This document shows positions 33,019 to 40,663 of a stretch of DNA of 64,000 nucleotides, in pieces. The stretch covers positions 1 to 64,000 of the forward strand of contig CALGLU010000091.1 of NCBI GenBank assembly GCA_937959275.1, read 5' to 3'. The position numbers were made by a program, and so were the translations under genes. The stretch is from an uncultured Saprospiraceae bacterium (GTDB taxonomy: Bacteria > Bacteroidota > Bacteroidia > Chitinophagales > Saprospiraceae). Under the pieces are notes generated by a model. The model was not told where the DNA came from, searched no databases, and saw only the letters and a program-made list of their open reading frames with translations. The number at the start of each line of letters is the position of its first letter. The stretch's first letter is position 1.

Positions 33019-33837
33019 TTATTCAACAAATAAATCTTTCATTAAGGTTTTGCTTGGATTGACAGCGTAATGATCAAAATCATCTACACCTGTTTCTTTT
33101 AATACATCTTCATCTATAAAGAAATTGCCACTGCAAGTGTCGCTTGGGCGGGACAGGATTTCGTAGGCGGCATCTGCCATAATAGACGGATGGCGGCTAG
33201 CTTGGATCATGTCTTCACCGCCTAATAGATTGCGGACTGCTGCTGTAGCAATGGTGGTTTGAGGCCATAAGGCATTGACGGCTATATTATCTTTCTTGAG
33301 TTCTTCTGCTAAGCCGAGTACCGTCATGCTCATACCGAACTTACTTATTGTATAGCCTAGATAGGCACCAAACCATTCTGGTTTTAATTGTAAGGGTGGC
33401 GATAGAGTTAAGATGTGAGGGTTGGTGCTTTTGCGAAGATGAGGGATGCAATATTTTGACACCATAAATGTACCCCTCACATTGATGGAGTGCATCAGAT
33501 CAAAGCGCTTCATCTGCAATTGCTCAGTCTGACTCAAGTTAATCGCACTTGCATTATTGATAAGTATATCTATTCCTCCAAATTTTGCAATTGTATCATC
33601 AATGGCCTGCAAAACCGTTTCTTCTGATCGAATGTCTACGACTACAGGTAAGGCCTGACCACCTGCCTTCTCCAGCTCGTCTGCCGCTGTAAAGATGGTG
33701 CCCTTTAATTTTGGGTGTGGCTCAGTCGTCTTTGCTGCCACCACAATATTTGCTCCTTCAGCTGCTAAACGCATCGCGATCGCCTTGCCAATGCCTCGGC
33801 TCGCACCTGTAATAAATGCCGTTTTACCTTTGAACAT
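33019..33837 (-). CDS. Short-chain dehydrogenase, HSDL2-like
   Basis: 272-aa Rossmann-fold NAD(P)-dependent oxidoreductase. It has KTAFITGASRGIGKAIAMRL (cofactor loop), ILINNASAINL, the catalytic pocket HILTLSPPLQ with YLGYTISKFGMS (Tyr/Lys), and VNALWPQTTIATAA. The sequence order TTEPHPKLKGTIFTAADEL and LWPQTTI is characteristic of the hydroxysteroid-dehydrogenase-like 2 (HSDL2) subgroup. Animal HSDL2 carries a C-terminal SCP2 domain; here that domain is on the neighbouring acyl-CoA dehydrogenase instead. The start is ATG 33837; the upstream TTG at 33846 is less likely. It is separated from the ACAD gene by ~70 bp. It probably oxidises a hydroxyacyl intermediate or a sterol-like alcohol. Confidence 0.88.
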   Translation of the reverse strand: MFKGKTAFITGASRGIGKAIAMRLAAEGANIVVAAKTTEPHPKLKGTIFTAADELEKAGGQALPVVVDIRSEETVLQAIDDTIAKFGGIDILINNASAINLSQTEQLQMKRFDLMHSINVRGTFMVSKYCIPHLRKSTNPHILTLSPPLQLKPEWFGAYLGYTISKFGMSMTVLGLAEELKKDNIAVNALWPQTTIATAAVRNLLGGEDMIQASRHPSIMADAAYEILSRPSDTCSGNFFIDEDVLKETGVDDFDHYAVNPSKTLMKDLFVE

Positions 33838-33886
33838 TAAACTCAATATTTTATATAAAAAAATAAATGTTTTCTGTATTTAAATA

Positions 33887-33963
33887 CCACACCATGTATT
33901 GCGTGGCTACAATACCACGCAATACATTGCGTGGCTACGTATACCACGCAATACATTGCGTGG
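33887..33963. repeat. Triple REP-like palindrome
   Basis: Three 20-bp palindromes occur at 33887-33906, 33915-33934 and 33944-33963. The last two are identical (CCACGCAATACATTGCGTGG) and the first is degenerate (CCACACCATGTATTGCGTGG). They are spaced ~29 bp apart by GCTAC-type linkers. They fill the gap between two SDR genes of the catabolic cluster and may stabilise or end transcripts. Confidence 0.85.
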
Positions 33964-34003
33964 CTGCTTATTTTTAATTAATAATTGATTTTGGTAACAA
34001 AAT

Positions 34004-34753
34004 CTACGCCTTCTGCCCACCATCTACTCTAATTTCTTGTCCATTCACAAAACTGCTACTCTTACTAGACAACCAGGCAATGACTTCCGCCACTTCTTCT
34101 GATTCTCCAAATCGCTTCATAGGAATACTATATTTCATTCGGGTTGCAAGTTCTTCATTGGTACTCAATAAAGATTGTCCCATGGGCGTATCGATAACGG
34201 TTGGACACACGGCATTTACGCGGATATTGAACTTGCCGTATTCTGCTGCAGCTGTTTTAGTTAAGCCAATAACAGCATGTTTACTTGCTGCGTAAGCACT
34301 CATCATCGGCGCTGCTCCAATGCCCGCAAGAGAAGAGACATTCACAATTGTGCCGCCATCTCTCTGCTCCTTCATAATGAGCAATGCCTGCTTCATGCAA
34401 TACCAGACACCTGTTTGATTGACAGCGATCACTTTATCATACAGATCATCTTCATATTGATGTGTAAAGGCAAAGACACCACCGACACCAGCATTATTGA
34501 CAACAGCATCGATTGATCCATGTGTTGACTTTGTTGTCTTGAATAAGTCAGCAACCTGATCTTTCTCCGATACGTCGCACATGTGTACATGAGCTGTACC
34601 ACCTGCTGATCTGATTATGTCATCTGTTTCCATCATGCCATCTTCGTTAATGTCAGAGACAATAACGGTAAATTTTTTCTTGGCTAACAGCAGCGCTGTC
34701 GCTCTACCAATTCCTGATCCCGAACCGGTGACAATTGCAATTTTATGTTTCAT
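34004..34753 (-). CDS. Short-chain dehydrogenase/reductase, FabG-like
   Basis: 249-aa classical SDR. The cofactor loop is IAIVTGSGSGIGRATALLLA, with Asp after it (VIVSDINE) suggesting NAD(H). AVVNNAGVGG, the catalytic NVSSLAGIGAAPMMSAYAASK (Ser, Tyr, Lys), RVNAVCPTVIDTPM and FVNGQEIRVDGGQ follow. A 3-hydroxyacyl-CoA dehydrogenase or alcohol dehydrogenase role fits the acyl-CoA cluster. The gene overlaps the end of the carboxyltransferase gene by 11 bp, so it is co-translated with it. A REP-like array follows. Substrate specificity cannot be read from sequence. Confidence 0.9.
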   Translation of the reverse strand: MKHKIAIVTGSGSGIGRATALLLAKKKFTVIVSDINEDGMMETDDIIRSAGGTAHVHMCDVSEKDQVADLFKTTKSTHGSIDAVVNNAGVGGVFAFTHQYEDDLYDKVIAVNQTGVWYCMKQALLIMKEQRDGGTIVNVSSLAGIGAAPMMSAYAASKHAVIGLTKTAAAEYGKFNIRVNAVCPTVIDTPMGQSLLSTNEELATRMKYSIPMKRFGESEEVAEVIAWLSSKSSSFVNGQEIRVDGGQKA

Positions 34754-36539
34754 GTTTTATTGTTGATTGGTAGGCAGATATAATTCTATGTCTCGTTTGT
34801 GCTGGATCAATGACATCATCAATCTCAAACATTGTCGCCATGCTCAATGCCTTTCCACGTTCGTAGGCCTGCTCGACCATGTTGTTATATACAGTTTCTC
34901 TTTCTATCGGATCTTGTATGGCTTCTAGTTCTTTGCGAAAGCCAAGTTTTACTGCGCCTTCTAATCCCATCGCTCCAAACTCACCTGTCGGCCACGCCAA
35001 CAATAAATTGGGCACTCGCATACTGCCACCAACCATCGCCATCGCACCTAATCCATAGGCTCTTCTAACGACGATTCCAAAAAGAGGAACAGTCAGTTTG
35101 GCACCCGTTACAAAGAGTCGAGAGGCATGCTTTACATTACCTGTTTTTTCAGAATCAACGCCAACCATGATGCCTGGTGTGTCAACCAATGAGATAATGG
35201 GGAGTTGATGCGTATTGCACAAGTTTAAAAACTCGGCTGCTTTGATGGCATTTTCAGCGGTGATTGCGCCAGCCTCAAAGGAGGGATTATTTGCAATTAA
35301 ACCAAAGGCATGACCGCCGATTCTGACGAGGCAACTGATGATGCCTTTGCCGTAATGTTCTCGTAATTCTAGGACACTGTCTTTATCACAAAGTGTTGCT
35401 ATCAAGGCACGCATCTCATAGACGCGCTTTCGATTTTCTGGGATGATATCTCTTAGTGATTGCTGAGTATGTGAGTTGATTTCGTGAGCTGGACCTTGGA
35501 AGTAGGAGAGGTATCGTTTACAAACGACTATGGCTTCATCTTCATTCTCGACTAAGACATCAATAACGCCGTTTTCTAAATGGACCTCATATGGACCTAC
35601 TTCTTTAGGATGTACTTTACCTAATCCGCCACCCTCGATCATTGCAGGACCACCCATGCCCAATGATAGACTCTTCGTACCAATAATAATATCTGAGCTG
35701 CCTGCCAATGCGGCATTGCCAGCAAAGCAATAACCGTTTACAATTGACACGACGGGTACCGTACCGTTCAATCTTGCAAACTCAGTAAAGGTAGAGATGT
35801 GTAATCCTGCAATCGTTTGCTGATCTACATCTCCAGGTCGGCCACCACCGCCTTCTGCGAATAGAATGACAGGTAGTTTGTTTTTGTGCGCGATGCTGAG
35901 CATGCGATCCATCTTCATATGATTCATCGTGCCTTGCGTCCCTGCTAGCACACTGTAGTCATAGATGAATACTGCACATTCTGTATTCTTCGTAAACGAT
36001 TCGCTATTGATTGTACAGGTGCCTGTGATCAAGCCATCAGCTGGTGTATGCTCAATCAGATCTTTAAGTGTTCGCCGACTCAGTTGAGCAGCGACAATTA
36101 AACTTCCGATTTCGTTAAAACTAGTTGGATCAACTAATTTTTGTAAATTTTCTCTTGCGGTATTATGTCCTCTTGCTTTACGTTTCTCAACAGCTGCAGT
36201 GCGGTTTTCGTCAAGCAACCATTGCTGCCTGTTTTGTAATTCTGCCAAATGACTTGTTTGGCCTTTTTCTTTGTTTATTGTAGCCGGAGCTTGCGTTTGA
36301 TTTTGATTGTCTTCTCCTATAGTGATATACTTGAACAATAGATCTCCTTTTTGGATGATCTGACCTTGCTCAACGGCAATGGACTCAATACGTATTTGAT
36401 CTGGTGCACAAATAGCTGTCTCCATTTTCATAGCTTCTATGATCACGAGTTCTTTTCCTTTCTTGACTTCATCACCCTGATTGCATTCGACTGAATGGAT
36501 AACGCCTGGCATAGGAGACAGAAATGTCTGTTGGCTCAT
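34743..36539 (-). CDS. Biotin carrier domain fused to acyl-CoA carboxyltransferase
   Basis: 598-aa fusion. Residues 1-70 are a biotinyl domain with VIIEAMKMETAI (biotin-accepting Lys38) and Pro/Gly turns (SPMPGVIHSV, QGDEVKKGK). After a Gln-rich linker (~75-95), residues ~100-598 are a carboxyltransferase of the propionyl/methylcrotonyl/geranyl-CoA carboxylase beta type: RKARGHNTARENLQKLVDP, IYDYSVLAGTQGTMNHMKMD, GRPGDVDQQTI, IVNGYCFAGNAALAGSSD, LVDTPGIMVGVDSEKTG and AYGLGAMAMVGGS. It should transfer CO2 from biotin to an acyl-CoA, with biotin carboxylase supplied from elsewhere; no such gene is in the window. The carrier is more often fused to biotin carboxylase than to this subunit. It lies 3 bp downstream of the molybdopterin oxidoreductase gene and overlaps the SDR gene. 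Confidence 0.88.
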   Translation of the reverse strand: MSQQTFLSPMPGVIHSVECNQGDEVKKGKELVIIEAMKMETAICAPDQIRIESIAVEQGQIIQKGDLLFKYITIGEDNQNQTQAPATINKEKGQTSHLAELQNRQQWLLDENRTAAVEKRKARGHNTARENLQKLVDPTSFNEIGSLIVAAQLSRRTLKDLIEHTPADGLITGTCTINSESFTKNTECAVFIYDYSVLAGTQGTMNHMKMDRMLSIAHKNKLPVILFAEGGGGRPGDVDQQTIAGLHISTFTEFARLNGTVPVVSIVNGYCFAGNAALAGSSDIIIGTKSLSLGMGGPAMIEGGGLGKVHPKEVGPYEVHLENGVIDVLVENEDEAIVVCKRYLSYFQGPAHEINSHTQQSLRDIIPENRKRVYEMRALIATLCDKDSVLELREHYGKGIISCLVRIGGHAFGLIANNPSFEAGAITAENAIKAAEFLNLCNTHQLPIISLVDTPGIMVGVDSEKTGNVKHASRLFVTGAKLTVPLFGIVVRRAYGLGAMAMVGGSMRVPNLLLAWPTGEFGAMGLEGAVKLGFRKELEAIQDPIERETVYNNMVEQAYERGKALSMATMFEIDDVIDPAQTRHRIISAYQSTIKHET

Positions 36540-36542
36540 AGA

Positions 36543-38654
36543 TTAGGAGTTGAGTTTTTTAACTTGTATTGGAATCGCATTGATGACAGAGACACCACTC
36601 AATTCGTCGACTAATTTTTCGTCCGCCAGATCATTAAAACTGACACCTGCATGTTCTTGTGCGATGGACATTCTAATACCTGATCGATTGTGTCCCCAGC
36701 CATGCGGGATGCTAATCGTGCCTGGCATAATTTCTTCGCTGACTTCTGCCTCGATCTGGACCTGTCCAACATCAGAAGATACTTCGATAATTTCTCCTGT
36801 TGAGATTTGAAGTCGGCTAGCATCTGTTGGATGGATGAGCGCAGTGCAGGTGTTCGGACCTTTTACCATCCGATGTAGATTATGCATCCAGCTGTTATTA
36901 CTTCTTAAATTGCGCCTTCCGATTAATAAGAATCCATCATCATCCTGACTAGATTTTCTTAATGTCTCTATGGACTCTTGGTAAATATCAGGGAATACAT
37001 GAATCTGTTGATTGTCTGTCAGTAAACGTCCTGGTAACTGAGAGGTCAAAGGCCCTATGTCAATACCGTGTGGATGCTTTTTTAGTGTCTCTAAGTTGAG
37101 CTTGTGTGGCCCAAAACTGAGTAGCATATCCAGTTTTTGTTCAAGGGTGTATTCTGGTTTATCAGGAATTGCTTCACCTGTCTGTTGGAATTGATAAGCA
37201 GCGCATGCTTTACCAAGCTCGCTGAATATTTCCCAATCAAACTTAGCTCCTTCTGATTTTTCGACAGCAGGTTCTGAATATTTGGCTGAGTTGTGCACAG
37301 CTAGATTATGAAAGGCGATGGCGTAGTGTGGCGTCTCCAATCCAGTTGCTGGAGGCAGTATCACATCGGCATGTTTTGTTGTTTCATTTAGATAAATATC
37401 AATACATACCATAAAGTCCAGCGACTCAAATGCGCTATCCATTTTTGTACCGTTGGGCACAGATAGGACTGGATTGCCACATGAAGTAATCATTGCTTTG
37501 ATTTGGCCTTCACCTGGAGTTAAGATGTCTTCTGCTAAAGTCGAGGAGGGGAGTTCTCCTCCGTATTCTGGTAGTCCACGCACTCGACTTGACCAACGCT
37601 TGAAGCGTTTAGTTTTTGATTTTCTTGAACTGACATTGACGGCTGGATTCGTAAACATTGCTCCACCGGCCTTGTCAAAATTGCCTGATAGGATGTTGAT
37701 TGTATTAATTGCCCAATGAGACAGTCCTCCATACTTCGAGGCAGAAACGCCTAGTCGTCCATAACAGACAGCAGATTTTGCGCTGAGGAATGAGTCTGTT
37801 AATCCTTGAATGTCAACAGCAGGGATTCCCGTTTTTTCTTCTGCTAATTCTGGAGTAAACTGAGCGACTGCAGCTTTGATCGCAGTAATCTCATCTGCGT
37901 CAATGCAATTCTCCAAATGCTTCAATTCCATTTTGTCATTAAACAGGATAATATGAATCATGCTTAATAAAAGATAGATGTCACTACCAGGTCTGATAAA
38001 CAAATGCTGGTCTGCTTTTTCCGCAGTCTCCGTAAAGCGTGGATCTATCACAACCACCTGACCACCTCTATCTTGAATGTCTCTTAATTTCCCTCTGATA
38101 TCTGGAGCTGTCATCATACTACCATTCGAGACCATAGGATTCCCACCAAGGATTAACCAAAAATCTGTCCGATTGATATCAGGCACAGGTATGAATAATT
38201 GATTGCCAAACATGTATTCAGCAGCTAAGTGATGTGCAAGCTGATCTACCGAAGTTGCTGAATATCTGTTTTTAGTTTTGAGTGAGCGCACAAAGTCTGG
38301 TGAAAATAAACTTGTTCCCAAATTGTGAACGCTTGGATTGCCTTGATATATACCGACTGCATCCTTTCCATATTTGATCTGTGTGTCAATGATTCCCTTT
38401 GCTGCTAGTGCATAAGCTTCTTGCCAAGATACATCTATCCATTTACCATCTCGCTTTACCAATGGGGTCTTTAACCGGTCAGGGTCTTCGTGTAAGTCTT
38501 TCATCCCAACTGCCTTTGGACAAATATGACCCTTACTAAACACATCTTGTTCATCACCACGAATGGATAAAACAGTATTGTTTTCCACTTTTACCTCCAA
38601 CCCGCATATGGCTTCGCAGAGATTACAGGTCCTGTATTTTGTTTCTATTGACAT
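36543..38654 (-). CDS. Molybdopterin oxidoreductase with N-terminal 4Fe-4S cluster
   Basis: 703-aa enzyme of the DMSO-reductase superfamily. The N-terminal cluster motif is CNLCEAIC...GHICPK (Cys10, Cys13, Cys17, Cys45). GVYQGNPSVHN-like and ILGGNPMVSNGSMMTAPD strands bind the bis-MGD cofactor. VVVIDPRFTETAEKADQHLFIRPG is split by the usual loops, and the C-terminal barrel has SWMHNLHRMVKGPN and GTISIPHGWGHNRSGI. There is no Tat signal, so it is cytosolic and single-subunit; electron partners are not encoded beside it. It clusters tightly with the carboxyltransferase (3 bp). In a lipid/acyl-CoA cluster it could perform a hydroxylation, dehydrogenation or formate-type oxidation, but no substrate is supported. 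The residue coordinating Mo was not identified. Confidence 0.85.
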   Translation of the reverse strand: MSIETKYRTCNLCEAICGLEVKVENNTVLSIRGDEQDVFSKGHICPKAVGMKDLHEDPDRLKTPLVKRDGKWIDVSWQEAYALAAKGIIDTQIKYGKDAVGIYQGNPSVHNLGTSLFSPDFVRSLKTKNRYSATSVDQLAHHLAAEYMFGNQLFIPVPDINRTDFWLILGGNPMVSNGSMMTAPDIRGKLRDIQDRGGQVVVIDPRFTETAEKADQHLFIRPGSDIYLLLSMIHIILFNDKMELKHLENCIDADEITAIKAAVAQFTPELAEEKTGIPAVDIQGLTDSFLSAKSAVCYGRLGVSASKYGGLSHWAINTINILSGNFDKAGGAMFTNPAVNVSSRKSKTKRFKRWSSRVRGLPEYGGELPSSTLAEDILTPGEGQIKAMITSCGNPVLSVPNGTKMDSAFESLDFMVCIDIYLNETTKHADVILPPATGLETPHYAIAFHNLAVHNSAKYSEPAVEKSEGAKFDWEIFSELGKACAAYQFQQTGEAIPDKPEYTLEQKLDMLLSFGPHKLNLETLKKHPHGIDIGPLTSQLPGRLLTDNQQIHVFPDIYQESIETLRKSSQDDDGFLLIGRRNLRSNNSWMHNLHRMVKGPNTCTALIHPTDASRLQISTGEIIEVSSDVGQVQIEAEVSEEIMPGTISIPHGWGHNRSGIRMSIAQEHAGVSFNDLADEKLVDELSGVSVINAIPIQVKKLNS

Positions 38655-38700
38655 GTTTTTTGCGTTGATTTTTATTTAATAAGTCTACGTCGTGTAGTAC

Positions 38701-38870
38701 TTTACCTGTTTACCTATTTACCTATTTTACCAAGTCCATCCTGAACTTGGTGTACCGTCATCCTGAACTTGATTCAGGATCTAATCTCGCTCTACACAAT
38801 TCAGATTCCGAATCGAGTTCGGAATGACGCTCTCACTTTTTTTACTTTTCAAATCACAAATCACAAATCA
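38701..38870. repeat. Mosaic of intergenic repeats in the catabolic cluster
   Basis: In order: an eight-base TTTACCTA series (38701-38731); palindrome TCCTGAACTTGATTCAGGA (38761-38779); palindrome ATTCCGAATCGAGTTCGGAAT without its last base (38805-38825); and three AAATCAC heptads (38851-38871) touching the enoyl-CoA hydratase stop codon. No gene lies between 38655 and 38870. The palindromes resemble dispersed repeats common in bacterial intergenic DNA. Confidence 0.75.
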
Positions 38871-39689
38871 CTAACTCCCTCCCCAAACAGCCTCCCTCTT
38901 TTCCCGAAATGCCTTCAGCCCTTCAATGCCATCAGCGCTTGTAATCGTTTTCTGCAACATGTCAAATAAGTATTTATGCTCGGCCGCACTGGGTTGTATT
39001 TTTTGGTATGCCTCTAATCCATATTTAATCGCAGAAGGACTATTTTTCTTTAATTCGTTTGTTAGGGCAGTGACTCTGTTGTCTATGTTTTCAGCGGTAC
39101 AGACTTCTGTGACTAGTCCGAATCGCTCAGCTTCTTCGACTGGCAGGTTGTAACCACGTATGCACCAGTCGATAACTTTGCGAGCAGGCATGACTTGCAG
39201 GAGCGCTTGCATAACTTGAAATGGATAAAGACCCCGTTTAACTTCAGGCAAACCGAATTTGATCGCATCTAGCGCTAATACAATAGTTGAGCCGGCCAAA
39301 AAGAAAAAGCCTCCAGCATACACATCGCCTGTTACTTTTGCAATCGTTGGTTTGTGAACTTGGTTAAATAATTCGCCGATTAATATATCTCCATTCGGTT
39401 GTGGAATACTTGAGTCATTTTCTTCAATTATGCCAGCCATCGCTTTGAGATCTGCACCTGCACAAAACACATTTCCTCTTGCTTGGACGACGATCATCCA
39501 GATCGCATTCGTAAGATGTGCATACTGAAATGCGTAAGCTATCTCGTTGACCATTTGCGGGTGAAGAGCGTTTTTTTTCTGTTCTCGATTCAAGGTTATT
39601 GTCAATACGTGATCCGATTCTTCAACAATGAGATAGGCGAATGTTTCATTGTGTATGGATTCTACTTGATCTTGCGTATAAATATTCAT
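38871..39689 (-). CDS. Enoyl-CoA hydratase/isomerase family protein
   Basis: 272-aa crotonase-fold protein. It has VLTITLNREQKKNALHPQMV, the oxyanion-hole segment ARGNVFCAGADLKAM, VYAGGFFFLAGSTIVLALD, FGLPEVKRGLYPFQVM and AERFGLVTEVC. The hydratase Glu pair is partly visible: Glu in LPEVKRG is present, while the first site (GDVYAGGFFF) lacks the usual Gly-Gly-Gly-x-Glu, so isomerase or hydrolase activity is possible. It is the second gene after the TetR regulator, 49 bp downstream of it, and is separated from the molybdopterin enzyme by a 216-bp repeat-rich gap. It belongs to the acyl-CoA catabolic cluster. The product class is sure; the exact reaction is not. Confidence 0.88.
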   Translation of the reverse strand: MNIYTQDQVESIHNETFAYLIVEESDHVLTITLNREQKKNALHPQMVNEIAYAFQYAHLTNAIWMIVVQARGNVFCAGADLKAMAGIIEENDSSIPQPNGDILIGELFNQVHKPTIAKVTGDVYAGGFFFLAGSTIVLALDAIKFGLPEVKRGLYPFQVMQALLQVMPARKVIDWCIRGYNLPVEEAERFGLVTEVCTAENIDNRVTALTNELKKNSPSAIKYGLEAYQKIQPSAAEHKYLFDMLQKTITSADGIEGLKAFREKREAVWGGS

Positions 39690-39738
39690 GATGTTAATCT
39701 TTGAATTTGTATTTAATGTTTTGGAATAACCATCGTGC

Positions 39739-40398
39739 TTAAAATGAAATCAGTGATTCAATATCTATGTCAAAAGGATCTCCTAAGGAATTCAAATAGC
39801 CTTCACCAAAATATTTTTTGAAATTATATAAACCTTTCTCAGTCATATGCGGTAGTAAAACACTCCAAATTAACTTTTCACCGTCTTCTTGTTTTTTCTC
39901 GCCTCTGATAATCTGCTGTGGTAGCCAGAAGAAGGTAAGCATCCAAGCAATAAAGGATAAGTTATTATAAAGACCTGGAAACGCCTCAGGTTTCATATTG
40001 CCAACACCAATTGAAAATGCAATGATTTCCTTATTTTCTTTTATGGATTGAGCAGTGATCTCTCTAAATTGCTTTTTTATCTGAGGATGATTTAATACAT
40101 GTGGATCTAGAAAGATAAAGGCATATTCTTTTTGGTACTTATAGTATAATTGAACTTCATTGTGCAGATTCTTAAAGGACGGGAGTTTAATTGATTTCTG
40201 ACGCTCTGCTTCTAATTTGCTCCACATCTCATTCGAGATCATTGTGAGGAGTTCATCTTTATCTCCAAAGTGATAGGTTAAGTTTCCTCTGCTGATGTTC
40301 ATGTTTTGAGCTATTTCAAAGAGACTAATAGCTCCATATCCATGCTTGTTAAACATCAGCTTGGCCGTAGACATGATTTTAACTTTCGTTTCCGACAT
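39739..40398 (-). CDS. TetR-family transcriptional regulator
   Basis: 219-aa repressor-type protein. The N-terminal helix-turn-helix is KIMSTAKLMFNKHGYGAISL, then FEIAQNMNISRGNLTYHFGDKDEL (residues ~7-52). The C-terminal ligand domain is all-helical and Trp/Phe-rich. It heads the minus-strand acyl-CoA cluster, so an acyl-CoA or related intermediate is the likely inducer, as for FadR-like and AtuR-like TetR proteins. An 8-bp-arm perfect palindrome sits at 40424-40443, touching a -7-like box, so autoregulation is likely. The start MSETKVKIM follows the operator region by ~25 bp. It is divergent from the 847-aa surface protein. Confidence 0.9.
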   Translation of the reverse strand: MSETKVKIMSTAKLMFNKHGYGAISLFEIAQNMNISRGNLTYHFGDKDELLTMISNEMWSKLEAERQKSIKLPSFKNLHNEVQLYYKYQKEYAFIFLDPHVLNHPQIKKQFREITAQSIKENKEIIAFSIGVGNMKPEAFPGLYNNLSFIAWMLTFFWLPQQIIRGEKKQEDGEKLIWSVLLPHMTEKGLYNFKKYFGEGYLNSLGDPFDIDIESLISF

Positions 40399-40416
40399 AC
40401 GGCAAGTTAATATTAT

Positions 40417-40443
40417 TAAAGATATTAGTCACTATTGACTAAT
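40417..40443 (-). promoter_or_regulatory. TetR operator palindrome with adjoining -7 box
   Basis: The palindrome ATTAGTCACTATTGACTAAT (40424-40443) has perfect 8-bp arms around CTAT, a typical TetR-family operator size. On the minus strand TATCTTTA (40417-40424), one mismatch from TAnnTTTG, abuts it on the gene side. Bound repressor would cover the core promoter of the regulator gene 19 bp away. Confidence 0.65.
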
Positions 40444-40663
40444 CAATAAGTTGTCATTTCTTTTGACTCTATTGAAAAAAAATATAGTTTTTTCATCTAT
40501 AAGCAACTTTTAAAACATATCGTTTGTTGACACAATAGATTAATAATTTTTCCATATGTTTGTGGCATAATATTGCTTCAGACTCCAATCAAAGTTAATT
40601 CCCTTTAGGCTGCAAAAATTGTTCATTAGATAAACAACTGCTTTATCTTGTAAATTATTTCTG

